A program made the translations under genes and the position numbers. The notes under the pieces are model-generated. The model did not search any database, was not told the origin of the DNA, and saw nothing but the letters and a program-made list of their open reading frames with translations. Shown piece after piece: positions 8,812 to 16,769 of a stretch of DNA of 64,000 bases. The stretch is from Nitrospiraceae bacterium (lineage in GTDB: Bacteria; Nitrospirota; Nitrospiria; Nitrospirales; Nitrospiraceae): positions 248,001-312,000 of the forward strand of contig JAHBWI010000001.1 of the NCBI GenBank assembly GCA_019637075.1. Direction: 5' to 3'. Each line of letters begins with the position of its first letter. Within the stretch, counting starts at the first letter, position 1.

Positions 8812-9054
8812 TTACGATTGCGCCCTTGCGTGGCAATGCAGACAGTCCTGTCGCTTCGGATGCTGCGTGGGCATGGGGCGAACAGCTCCCGGTTGATGGC
8901 ACTGCAGGCAATCCTTCTCATCCTTGATGGCCTGATGCTCCGCGGTCGCCGGCACCTTGGGATTACGATCCCGCGGACTCGGCAGAAGCGCCACCCCACC
9001 CACCACCGCGACGGCCAGCCCCACGAAAACAAGATCCACTTTGCGAAACGTCAT
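8812..9054 (-). CDS. Membrane-anchored diheme c-type cytochrome (80 aa)
   Basis: This 80-residue protein has an N-terminal hydrophobic segment (about residues 7-24) that should anchor it in the cytoplasmic membrane. Two heme c attachment motifs, CLQCH (49-53) and CLHCH (71-75), lie in a periplasmic tail with extra His residues (His40, His53, His65, His75) that could serve as axial ligands. It should carry electrons at the periplasmic face. Its ATG overlaps the TGA of the upstream FAD/Fe-S dehydrogenase by the ATGA arrangement, indicating translational coupling. The cytochrome may be the electron acceptor of that enzyme, which is inference from the overlap only. Confidence 0.85.
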   Translation of the reverse strand: MTFRKVDLVFVGLAVAVVGGVALLPSPRDRNPKVPATAEHQAIKDEKDCLQCHQPGAVRPMPTQHPKRQDCLHCHARAQS

Positions 9055-11894
9055 GCCGACGATCCTTTACCTTCCGCCGAGTGGCGCTCACCGGCTTCGT
9101 ACGCCTCCTGCAGAACCTGGGCAATATGTTTCACCGCCACCGTTCCCTGGAGACCGTTATTCAATTGAATCATGCAGGCGGGACAACTGGTCGCCACCGT
9201 ATCGGCCCCCGTCTGCTCGATATTGCGCCGCTTCCGCTCGAAGATCCGCTGCGAGGTCTCGTAATTCTTCACGATATACGTCCCCGCCCCACCGGCGCAA
9301 CGATCGGCATCCGTCATCTCGACGAACTCGGTGTCGGGAAGTCCGGACAGCACCTCACGCGGCTCCTTCGTGACGCCCGCGGCCCGCAGATGACAGGACG
9401 AATGGTACGTGATGCGGCGTTGGCCATCCATCGCCGCCCCTAACGGCGGCTTGTTCTCCGACTGCGCGACGAACTCGGCGATATGCACCACCTTGCGCTT
9501 CAATTCCTCGGCCGCTGTTTTGATCTCTTGATCGTCAAATAACTTCGAGTAATCCTTGAGCATGAGCGTACAGGACGCGCAGCCGGTCACGACCTTGTCG
9601 TAAGCCGCCAACGATTGCAGGTTGAAGCGGGCGTGTTCGCGGACGATGTCCATGTGGCCGTAGGTTTCGATGGGGGTCCCGGAACACCGCTGCGGCGGCA
9701 GCGCCGGCTCCACCCCGTGCTTGCGGAGGACGGCGATCACCGCATCTCCCACCCCATCGTCGAAGTACTTCGCGGCACAGCCATGAAAGTAGGCCACCCG
9801 CCCCGTTCCGGTCTCCCCCTGCCTCCGAGTGAGTTCCGGATAGCGCTCCTGGAGCCGGCGCGACGCCAGCCGGGGCAGCCGCAGATCGGCCGGAAACGCG
9901 GCGGTCGGCGCGATGCGCCGCAGCAAGGGCATGGCCATTCGCTCCAGCAACCTCCGGGACGGCCCTCGGTCCCACAGCCATTGCGTCTTGCCTAACACCT
10001 TAAGTATCGCTTCAAATATCGGAAGCCTCCGCTGCAGGTCGAACAGCCACCGAGTCCCTTGATTGGGCTGCTCCGCGCGGCGCCGCAGGATCAACTCCGA
10101 GACGTCGACGCCCGCCGGACAGATCGTTCGACAGGATTTGCAGTTGAGACAGGCCTCCACCACCCGCTGGGAATTGAGATAACTGTAGTCCTTCGAAGTC
10201 ACGACCTCGAACCAGCCGCGGCTGCTCATATCCTCCGACTGAAAGACGTCATAGACCGGGCAGACCGAATTGCATTTGGCGCAGGTAGCGCAAGACTTCG
10301 AGAGCCTGGTGTAGTCGATATGCTGCGTGAAGGGCGCGTCGCTGATCTTGACGCCGGGGTTCATGATATTGCCCGGATCGAAGGCCTGTTTGACCCGCAC
10401 GAACAGGTCATACAGCTCCTCGCCGAACATCTTGCGGACATACTCGGCCCGCACGCGCCCGTCGCCGTGTTCCCCGCAGATCGATCCGCCGAACCGGCCG
10501 AGCACCGCCTGGTGGATCTCATGGTAGGCCTCCACCATCTTGTCGAAGTCTTGCCGGTTGTTGACGTCCAGGAGCGGCACGATGTGCGCGTTGCCGTTGC
10601 CGATATGTCCGAAAATCGCGACCGGCACGCGACGACCGTGAAAATATTCCTCAAGGTACCGGATCAATTCGCTGATCCGCTCTGCCGGCACCACGACGTC
10701 ATCCACGAAGTTGATCGGCTTCTTGTGCGGATCGAAGCGATAGAGCGTCGGGTACAGCGCCTTCCGGGCTTTCCACAGTTGATCCCGCTGCTCCTTGTCG
10801 TAGGCCACCGTGAGCTCGCCGCAGAGACGGTACTGGCGGCAGGCGGCGGACATCCGGTCGGCGCGCTCGCGCAGGTCGGACGACTCGTCGAGCGTATCGA
10901 GCTCGGCCAATAATGTCGCGGCGGCATCGGCCGGGATGCCGTGTTTGCTGCGGCCGATCAGGTCCAGCGTGTTGGCATCCATGACTTCGAGCGCGCTGGG
11001 ACGCAACCGCAAGAGATGCGGAATCGCCTCGCCGACTTCCTCGAGATGCTTAAAGTGGATCAGCGCGGTGAGGGTGCCCTGCGGTTTCGGAACCAGCGTG
11101 AGCTTGGCCTCGCTCATGATGCCCAGCGTCCCCTCGCTGCCGACGAACAGTTTGGGCAAGTCGAGGACACCCCGGCTCAGCCCTTCGGCCAGACCAAAGA
11201 GGTTGTATCCGCAACTGTTCTTGCTCACCAACGGCCGCTTGGAATCGATCAGCGCCTGGTGCTCGCTGATGAGTTGCAAGAGGGGTTTGAGGGCGGAATG
11301 CTCTGACAGCATGCGCTCGCACGCCGGGTCGGCAAGACGCAGTGCCGAGGCGTCGAGCCAGGAACCGGACGGGAGGCAGATCCGCACCGCCGACACATTG
11401 TCCTTCACCGCTCCATAGACCAATGTGTGCGGGCCGGCCGAATTGTTGGCCAACATCCCGCCGAGTTTGCACATGTCCCCGCTCGAGGGGTCGGGACCGA
11501 ACAGAAGCCGACGCGAGGCCAGCTGCTTGTTGAGTTCGGCCAGCACGATACCGGGCTGGACACGCGCCCAACGCTCCGCTTCATTCACCTCGAGGATACG
11601 ATTGAGCTTCGAAACGTCGACGACCACCCCGACCCCGATGGCGGAGCCCGTGAGATTCGTCCCGGCGGCACGGGGCGTCACCGGGATGCCCCTCGCGGCG
11701 GCAAACCGGATGGTGGCTTCGATGTCGTCTTCGCATTCGGCCAGCACGACGGCTTGCGGCGTCATGCGATAGATGCTGGCGTCGACCGCATAGGCGGTAA
11801 GCGTCGGGAAATCGTTCTGCACTTTGGAGGAACCCAGCAATTGGCGAAGGTCCCGCACGACCGACGTGGATTTATCAGGAAGAACGAGCGTCAT
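9051..11894 (-). CDS. FAD-linked D-2-hydroxyacid dehydrogenase fused to Fe-S/CCG (GlcD-GlcF type) domains
   Basis: This 947-residue fusion oxidises a D-2-hydroxyacid (lactate, glycolate or 2-hydroxyglutarate are the usual substrates). The N-terminal half is a PCMH-type FAD-binding domain (TPRAAGTNLTGSAIG; SGDMCKLGGMLANNSAGPH) and an FAD-oxidase C domain (GHIGNGNAHIVPLL, GEHGDGRVRAEY, DPGNIMNPG). Two 4Fe-4S motifs follow, CATCAKCNSVCP (about 531) and CLNCKSCRTICP (about 578), then two CCG domains with cysteines in YFHGCAAKYF, GCASC, SSCHLRAAG and SCPACM. The architecture matches long D-lactate/D-2-hydroxyglutarate dehydrogenases. It overlaps the diheme cytochrome gene and is divergent from a 2-hydroxyacid dehydrogenase. 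The substrate cannot be read from the sequence. Confidence 0.9.
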   Translation of the reverse strand: MTLVLPDKSTSVVRDLRQLLGSSKVQNDFPTLTAYAVDASIYRMTPQAVVLAECEDDIEATIRFAAARGIPVTPRAAGTNLTGSAIGVGVVVDVSKLNRILEVNEAERWARVQPGIVLAELNKQLASRRLLFGPDPSSGDMCKLGGMLANNSAGPHTLVYGAVKDNVSAVRICLPSGSWLDASALRLADPACERMLSEHSALKPLLQLISEHQALIDSKRPLVSKNSCGYNLFGLAEGLSRGVLDLPKLFVGSEGTLGIMSEAKLTLVPKPQGTLTALIHFKHLEEVGEAIPHLLRLRPSALEVMDANTLDLIGRSKHGIPADAAATLLAELDTLDESSDLRERADRMSAACRQYRLCGELTVAYDKEQRDQLWKARKALYPTLYRFDPHKKPINFVDDVVVPAERISELIRYLEEYFHGRRVPVAIFGHIGNGNAHIVPLLDVNNRQDFDKMVEAYHEIHQAVLGRFGGSICGEHGDGRVRAEYVRKMFGEELYDLFVRVKQAFDPGNIMNPGVKISDAPFTQHIDYTRLSKSCATCAKCNSVCPVYDVFQSEDMSSRGWFEVVTSKDYSYLNSQRVVEACLNCKSCRTICPAGVDVSELILRRRAEQPNQGTRWLFDLQRRLPIFEAILKVLGKTQWLWDRGPSRRLLERMAMPLLRRIAPTAAFPADLRLPRLASRRLQERYPELTRRQGETGTGRVAYFHGCAAKYFDDGVGDAVIAVLRKHGVEPALPPQRCSGTPIETYGHMDIVREHARFNLQSLAAYDKVVTGCASCTLMLKDYSKLFDDQEIKTAAEELKRKVVHIAEFVAQSENKPPLGAAMDGQRRITYHSSCHLRAAGVTKEPREVLSGLPDTEFVEMTDADRCAGGAGTYIVKNYETSQRIFERKRRNIEQTGADTVATSCPACMIQLNNGLQGTVAVKHIAQVLQEAYEAGERHSAEGKGSSA

Positions 11895-12000
11895 GATGTG
11901 GTTACGATCGGCCGCATTCTAACAGGATGACGAAAACGACCGCCACTGAATCGAAGAGCCTCTGGCACAGACAGCCGACGTGGTCCTTTCCGGATCTCAG

Positions 12001-12031
12001 ACCATATGCTATAGGCTATACGCCATCAGCC
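12001..12031. repeat. Dispersed repeat, family B copy
   Basis: This copy reads ATGCTATAGGC-TATAC-GCCATCAGCC, sharing both 10-base words with the copy at 8731-8762. It lies in the 150-base divergent promoter region between the FAD dehydrogenase and the 2-hydroxyacid dehydrogenase, so it may overlap their control region. Confidence 0.5.
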
Positions 12032-12044
12032 CCGAGGGAAACCA

Positions 12045-13013
12045 ATGAGTCGTCCTCGTCTCTATATCTCACGCCGACTCCCCGACGCCGTCATGCGAGC
12101 AGCGCGCGAACGCTACGAGTTGATCCGGGAGCCAGGCGACGACCAGCCGACGCGAGACGCGCTCGCGAACGGGCTCCGTGAAGCCGACGCCGCCGTCTGC
12201 CTCCTCACGGATAAAGTCGATGACGAACTGCTCGCCGACGCTCCCCGGCTGAAGATCCTCGCAAACTATGCCGTCGGCTATAACAACATCGATCTCGCCT
12301 CCGCGGCGCGCCGTCACATCGTCGTCAGCAACACACCCGACGTCCTCACCGACGCGACGGCCGATTTGACCTGGGCCCTCATCTTGGCGGTCGCACGCCG
12401 GGTGACGGAAGGCGATGGGCTCGTCAGGAGCGGCGCCTGGACCGGCTGGGCGCCCACACAGCTGCTGGGGACCGATGTCTCGGGCGGCGTGCTGGGGATC
12501 GTCGGACTCGGGCGCATCGGGCAAGCCGTCGCGCGACGGGCGATTGGATTCGGAATGCGTGTCCGTTACGTGGCTCGCCGGCCGCAACCCGGCATCCCGC
12601 AGGAATGGGAACCGCGAACGCTGGGCGATCTGCTGCCTGAGGCGGATTTCCTTTCACTGCACGTACCGCTCACCGCAGAGACACGTCATGTGATCGGCGC
12701 CAAAGAACTGGCCGTCATGAAGTCGTCGGCATTCCTGATCAACACGAGCCGCGGGCCGGTCGTCGATGAATCGGCTCTGGTGACAGCCTTACGAGCCCAC
12801 ACCATCGCAGGGGCTGGCCTGGACGTCTTCGAGCAGGAACCAGCGATCGATCCGGGCCTGCGTCATCTGCCGCAAGTCGTGCTGCTCCCCCACCTGGGCT
12901 CGGCCACCCTGGCAACCAGGATCAAGATGGGCATGATCTGTCTGGAGAATATCGCAGCGGTGCTGGCTGGCCGACCGGCGCCGAATCGCGTGGGATACGC
13001 GCGTGGCTCGTGA
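12045..13013 (+). CDS. NAD(P)-dependent D-2-hydroxyacid dehydrogenase (glyoxylate/hydroxypyruvate reductase type)
   Basis: This 322-residue protein has the D-isomer-specific 2-hydroxyacid dehydrogenase fold. The substrate domain carries LKILANYAVGYNNIDL. The Rossmann domain carries GLGRIGQ (about residue 154). The catalytic Arg is in NTSRGPVVDE (about 234), the Glu in FEQEP (about 263) and the His in LLPHLGSAT (about 282). The set YNNIDL with LPHLGSAT is typical of glyoxylate/hydroxypyruvate reductases (GyaR/GRHPR). It should reduce a 2-oxoacid in the cytoplasm. The gene is divergent from the FAD/Fe-S dehydrogenase, which would run the opposite reaction into the respiratory chain; the two may form a balancing pair. 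Confidence 0.88.
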   Translation: MSRPRLYISRRLPDAVMRAARERYELIREPGDDQPTRDALANGLREADAAVCLLTDKVDDELLADAPRLKILANYAVGYNNIDLASAARRHIVVSNTPDVLTDATADLTWALILAVARRVTEGDGLVRSGAWTGWAPTQLLGTDVSGGVLGIVGLGRIGQAVARRAIGFGMRVRYVARRPQPGIPQEWEPRTLGDLLPEADFLSLHVPLTAETRHVIGAKELAVMKSSAFLINTSRGPVVDESALVTALRAHTIAGAGLDVFEQEPAIDPGLRHLPQVVLLPHLGSATLATRIKMGMICLENIAAVLAGRPAPNRVGYARGS

Positions 13014-13046
13014 CGGGTGAAGCGCCAAACGCCCGAAGGCGACGAA

Positions 13047-13066
13047 ATACGCTTCACGAGATACGT
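13047..13066. repeat. Dispersed repeat, family A copy
   Basis: The core ATACGCTTCACGAGATACGT lies between the convergent hydroxyacid dehydrogenase and TPR genes. The same words occur at 7331-7358 and in the riboswitch arms. Confidence 0.6.
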
Positions 13067-13078
13067 GGGAGTCGCTGG

Positions 13079-14995
13079 TCACCGTCCCGCGGGGCGGGCG
13101 GCTCCTTGCGCGGGATTGGGGAGCGGATGGGATGCGCCGTTCGACCCGTTGCTGCGGAGGGCCTCCAGGCGCTGAGGGACGTCGTGGAACGCCGGAATGG
13201 CCTGGTACACGCCGATCGCTCGATCGACCGACCCGACCTTCTCGTAGAGCAGCCCGAGTTCATACCGCACGATCTGCGCGTTGCCCCCGCGACAGCGTGA
13301 ATCCCCGAGCAGCTTCTCGAGGAGCTGAATAGCCTGATCCGATTGGCCCTGCTCTTTCAGGCACAGCGCCATCATCAAACAGGAATCGACGAAATAGCCT
13401 GAGTCCTTCATCGACAGCAAGAATTCTTCTTTGGCCTCGTCGAGCAAGCCCATGTCCTTGTAAGCCATCCCAAGCGAGTAGCGCGTCTCCGAATCGATCA
13501 TCTCGACAGCGGGAGGCGCAGGCGGTGCCACCGGCGGGGCGGAAGCAGGCGCTGGAGCCGCCTCGGCCATCACCGGCGGAGGGGATACCACCGGTGCAGG
13601 CGGCACGGAATCAGCCTTGGGTTGCGGCGATGCGGTGGATTGCGTGGCGACAGGCTTTGCCGAGACAGCTGCACCGGGAAGCGGGTCAATGAACCGGAAC
13701 GGCACCTCAGGCTCGAGCTTCGGGGCCTGCTCCGCGTTGACGGGCTCCGGGGCAGGCGCGGGAATCTCACTGACGGCTGCTGCCGGCGTCTCGGCCGGCG
13801 GTTCTACGGTGGCCGTCGGATCGAAGGACGGCGCCAACTTGCGGGCAATCGCGCTGCCCGGCGCCAAGGCCTGAATCTTTTCGTAGAGCTCGGCAGGTAA
13901 GGTCGGCATGCCCGGCTCCGGATGCTCCAGAAGAATTTCGACCGCCCGGCCGAAATGGTGAGCCGCCGTCGCTCCGTCACCCCGCTCTTCAAACAGTTCG
14001 CCGAACAGCTCCAGTATCGGGACCGAATTCGGCTCCACTTTCAAGAATTCCGTGATCAATGACTCGGCCAACGGGTAGTCCTGCGCGCGCAGCGCAGCGC
14101 CGGCGAGGAACCGATACTCGCCCAGAGCCACTTGCACGTTGCCCTGCAACAAATGCAATCGCGCCAACAATTGGCAAATCTGAGGGTTGCCGGGTTCACG
14201 GCTGAGCAACTGCGTGAGCATGGCCTCGGCCCCGGCGTATTGGCCCTCGTCGATGCGCCTCGTGGCTTCGGACAGGAGATCGGTTCCCTCACCGGTCTTG
14301 GCCTGAGCCGCAGCCGGCTTTGCAGCCTTCGCCAGGTTCAACGGCGCGTCCCCGCCCCCCCGCTGGAGCATGTCGATGATTTCCCGAGCCTCTGCGTTCT
14401 GAGGATCGAGCTTGAGCACGGCGAGGTAGGCGTCTTTGGCTTCGTCGTACCGATTCTGCGCGGAACGTTCACGGCCCAGCTGCAGATACACACGCACCGC
14501 CTCGTCACCCAAGTTTTCCTGGACACAGAGTTCGGCGACTTTGCGTTGCGCATCCAGGTTCGAGGGATCCTGCGAGACGATCTTGCGGTAGACATCCAGG
14601 GCTTCTTTGGTCCGCCCTTCCTTGAGATAGTGTTTCCCGAGCGTGAGGTAATCCTGCACGGCGCTGCTCAAGAGCCCGCGCTCGGCGTTGAGATCTCCCA
14701 GATGCCGGTAGATATCGTAGCGGGACGGGTCGACCTTCAGAATCTTCTTATAGGCGGCGATGGCTTTGAGCGTGGACCCTTCGGTCCGAAACGCGGCGGC
14801 GGCTTGCAAAAACGCGGTGATGGCTTCGCTGGTGGCGTTGCGCTTGAGTTGAAGATCCCCGATGGAGTTGAAGATGCTGCCGTCGGCCGGAGAGTCAGCC
14901 GTGAGCTTCTTCCATTCGGCGATGGCCGCGTCAAACTGACCTTTTGACGCGAACAATTGGGCGTTTTGCAGGACTGTTCGGCGGTCGACGGGCAC
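13079..14995 (-). CDS. Large TPR-repeat protein with Pro/Ala-rich linker
   Basis: This 638-residue protein has a long N-terminal array of tetratricopeptide repeats (residues about 5-370, e.g. GQFDAAIAEWKKLTADSP, EGRTKEALDVYRKIVSQDP, NRYDEAKDAYLAVLKLDP). A low-complexity Pro/Ala/Glu linker (about 395-510) follows, then two or more C-terminal TPRs (SLGMAYKDMGLLDEAKEEF, LGLLYEKVGSVDRAIGVYQ). It has no signal peptide. TPR arrays are protein-binding scaffolds. C-terminal repeats of the form MGLLDEAKEEF are often seen in large TPR proteins next to type IV pilus or gliding genes, but no such gene adjoins here. The GTG start has GGGGGA at good spacing. Confidence 0.8.
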   Translation of the reverse strand: MPVDRRTVLQNAQLFASKGQFDAAIAEWKKLTADSPADGSIFNSIGDLQLKRNATSEAITAFLQAAAAFRTEGSTLKAIAAYKKILKVDPSRYDIYRHLGDLNAERGLLSSAVQDYLTLGKHYLKEGRTKEALDVYRKIVSQDPSNLDAQRKVAELCVQENLGDEAVRVYLQLGRERSAQNRYDEAKDAYLAVLKLDPQNAEAREIIDMLQRGGGDAPLNLAKAAKPAAAQAKTGEGTDLLSEATRRIDEGQYAGAEAMLTQLLSREPGNPQICQLLARLHLLQGNVQVALGEYRFLAGAALRAQDYPLAESLITEFLKVEPNSVPILELFGELFEERGDGATAAHHFGRAVEILLEHPEPGMPTLPAELYEKIQALAPGSAIARKLAPSFDPTATVEPPAETPAAAVSEIPAPAPEPVNAEQAPKLEPEVPFRFIDPLPGAAVSAKPVATQSTASPQPKADSVPPAPVVSPPPVMAEAAPAPASAPPVAPPAPPAVEMIDSETRYSLGMAYKDMGLLDEAKEEFLLSMKDSGYFVDSCLMMALCLKEQGQSDQAIQLLEKLLGDSRCRGGNAQIVRYELGLLYEKVGSVDRAIGVYQAIPAFHDVPQRLEALRSNGSNGASHPLPNPAQGAARPAGR

Positions 14996-15120
14996 GACTG
15001 TCCCCCACTCGGACTGTGAGGTTAAACGCTAACAGTCTGCCAAATCTTTGTCAAACAAATGGGAAAAAGCTCCGCGGGGGAGAATGAGAATGTACAACCG
15101 GTTTGAGGAGGGAGCACGCA

Positions 15121-15151
15121 GCGACCTCCCCGTTCCGATGGAGGAGGTCGC
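15121..15151 (-). terminator. 9-bp stem-loop downstream of the cold-shock gene
   Basis: GCGACCTCC pairs perfectly with GGAGGTCGC across a 13-base loop, 22 bases after the cold-shock stop. There is no T-tract, so it may act as a weak terminator or as a 3' stability element. Confidence 0.45.
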
Positions 15152-15172
15152 CGTGAGTCGGCTGAGAAGATC

Positions 15173-15391
15173 TTAGGATGCGGTGATCAACATCTTGAGT
15201 ACGTTCGCCGCCTGCGGCCCTTTGGCTCCCTGAACAATATCGAACTCCACGTTCTCGCCTTCCTTCAGAGTCTTGAATCCGTCACCCTGCAGAGCCGAGT
15301 AATGGACGAACACGTCCTCCCCGCTGTCGAGTCGGATAAAACCGAATCCCTTTCGGTCATTGAACCACTTCACCGTTCCTTTGGTCTTCAC
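15173..15391 (-). CDS. Cold-shock protein (CspA family)
   Basis: This 72-residue single cold-shock domain binds single-stranded RNA/DNA. The RNP1 motif (KGFGFI) and RNP2 motif (VFVHYSAL) are intact, and the start ([19 protein letters not shown]) is typical. It starts with GTG after a strong GGAGGA site. The nearest good -35 (TTGACA at 15588-15593, minus strand) would give a 5' leader of roughly 165 bases, similar to the long, temperature-responsive leaders of cspA-type mRNAs. The neighbours are unrelated: the TPR gene lies downstream and lptF is divergent. Confidence 0.95.
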   Translation of the reverse strand: MKTKGTVKWFNDRKGFGFIRLDSGEDVFVHYSALQGDGFKTLKEGENVEFDIVQGAKGPQAANVLKMLITAS

Positions 15392-15564
15392 ACAGTCCTC
15401 CTTTCCTTAACGCACATACGCAGAACACGCCCACCCGGCTGCCGAATCACCGACAATGATGGCAAGAGAAAAGGAATACGGAGAGGCGAGCGCGAGAGGC
15501 TCCTGCGGGGCGTTAAGTCGATAAACAAGCCGACCCATCATGACCTGCTGAAAAGTGCGCAGCC

Positions 15565-15593
15565 ATGTACCATGCATCCGCAAAACTTGTCAA
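15565..15593 (-). promoter_or_regulatory. Possible sigma-70 promoter for the cold-shock gene
   Basis: A perfect TTGACA (15588-15593, minus strand) is followed after 17 bases by GTACAT, a poor -10. If used, it gives a leader of about 165 bases. The poor -10 keeps confidence low. Confidence 0.3.
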
Positions 15594-15625
15594 GCAGATA
15601 GTTTCGCAAACGGGCGTCCGGTCTG

Positions 15626-15654
15626 TTTACAAGCCCTACCGACTCTTCTATAGT
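15626..15654 (+). promoter_or_regulatory. Sigma-70-type promoter of the lptFG-fabF-acp-lpxD operon
   Basis: TTTACA at 15626-15631, a 17-base spacer, and TATAGT at 15649-15654: five of six consensus matches in each box and ideal spacing. Transcription should start near 15661. This lies downstream of the GTG at 15653, so it rules that codon out as the lptF start and supports GTG 15683. Confidence 0.7.
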
Positions 15655-15682
15655 GCACTCAACTCGGACCGCGACGACCTTC

Positions 15683-16768
15683 GTGCTGCACACCATCCTC
15701 GATCGCTACATTTTTCGCGAACTCCTCTCCCCGTTCAGCATCAGCCTGGGCGCCCTCTGCTTCGTCATGCTCACGAAGGAGCTGTTACGCCTGGTGGAAT
15801 TGCTGGTGACCAAGGGCGTGGGGTTCCTCTCCGTGCTCAAGGTCTTCGCGCACCTGCTGCCGTCGTTCCTCGTCCTGACGCTGCCGATCGCCGGCATCAT
15901 CGCGTCGATTACGGCCTTCGGGCGCCTGTCCTTCGACAAGGAGCTCGTCGCCATGCGGGCCGCCGGACTCAGCCTGCTCCGGCTCTCACGGCCCGTCTTC
16001 CTCTTTGCCGCGCTCGTCTGCGGCATGACGATGGTCCTGGCCCAATGGGGACAGCCCTGGAGCAACGTCAATCTGAAAAAGGTCGCGCTGAACCTGCTGC
16101 GTGACGAACTCGTGCTCGAGCTCGACAAGGGCGTCTTCAACGAAGCCATCCCGAAAATGGTGATTTACGTCCCTGATGCGCAAGGCGGCGGAACCGGCAA
16201 GGGGATCTTCGTCTCCGACGAGCGGAACGCAGCCGATCCTCGCATCATCGTGGCGCAACAGTACCTCGTGATGACCGATCCCGCGACAAGCCAAGTGGCC
16301 TTGCGATTGACGAACGGGGTCATTCATAGCCAGCCGCAGGACGCGGAGCAGTACCAGAAGATTTCGTTTGCGACGTACGATCTCAAGCTCAGCTTGAGTA
16401 CCAGCCTCTACGGGGCCGAGGAGCGGACCCCGGTCGAGGTGATTCGCGCCAAATTGGATCAGTCCGGTTGGACCGATACCGCCGCGCTCCGGCGCTTGAT
16501 GGAATATTACAAAGACCTGGCGTTTCCCACCGCCTCGTTGGTGTTCTGCATTCTCGGCGTGCCGGTGGGCATCGTATCGAAACGCTCCGGTCGCATCGGC
16601 GGGTTTGCGGTCGGCGTGATCGTGGTGATCGCGTACTACGTGCTCAACGTCGCCTGCGAGTTTCTCGTGACGACGCTCCTGATCCCGCCTTTCGCCGGGG
16701 CTTGGCTCCCGAACCTGGTCTTTGCGATCGTGACGGTCATTTGGTTTTATCGCATGAGCCGCCAGTAA
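15683..16768 (+). CDS. lptF: LPS export ABC permease LptF
   Basis: This is one of the two permeases that, with LptB, extract LPS from the inner membrane for transport to the outer membrane. The protein (361 residues from the chosen GTG) begins ILDRYIFRELL, the typical N-terminus of YjgP/YjgQ permeases. It has three N-terminal membrane segments, a periplasmic beta-jellyroll region (about residues 120-260) and three C-terminal membrane segments. A longer frame starts at GTG 15653, but a strong promoter places the transcript start near 15661, so GTG 15683 is preferred. No strong ribosome-binding site is visible and the leader is only about 22 bases. It is the first gene of an operon with lptG one base downstream. 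Confidence 0.9.
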   Translation: MLHTILDRYIFRELLSPFSISLGALCFVMLTKELLRLVELLVTKGVGFLSVLKVFAHLLPSFLVLTLPIAGIIASITAFGRLSFDKELVAMRAAGLSLLRLSRPVFLFAALVCGMTMVLAQWGQPWSNVNLKKVALNLLRDELVLELDKGVFNEAIPKMVIYVPDAQGGGTGKGIFVSDERNAADPRIIVAQQYLVMTDPATSQVALRLTNGVIHSQPQDAEQYQKISFATYDLKLSLSTSLYGAEERTPVEVIRAKLDQSGWTDTAALRRLMEYYKDLAFPTASLVFCILGVPVGIVSKRSGRIGGFAVGVIVVIAYYVLNVACEFLVTTLLIPPFAGAWLPNLVFAIVTVIWFYRMSRQ

Positions 16769-16769
16769 C

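Noticed and set aside
15653-15682. GTG 15653 as lptF start
   Set aside because: It overlaps the -10 box of a strong promoter, so it would not be in the transcript.
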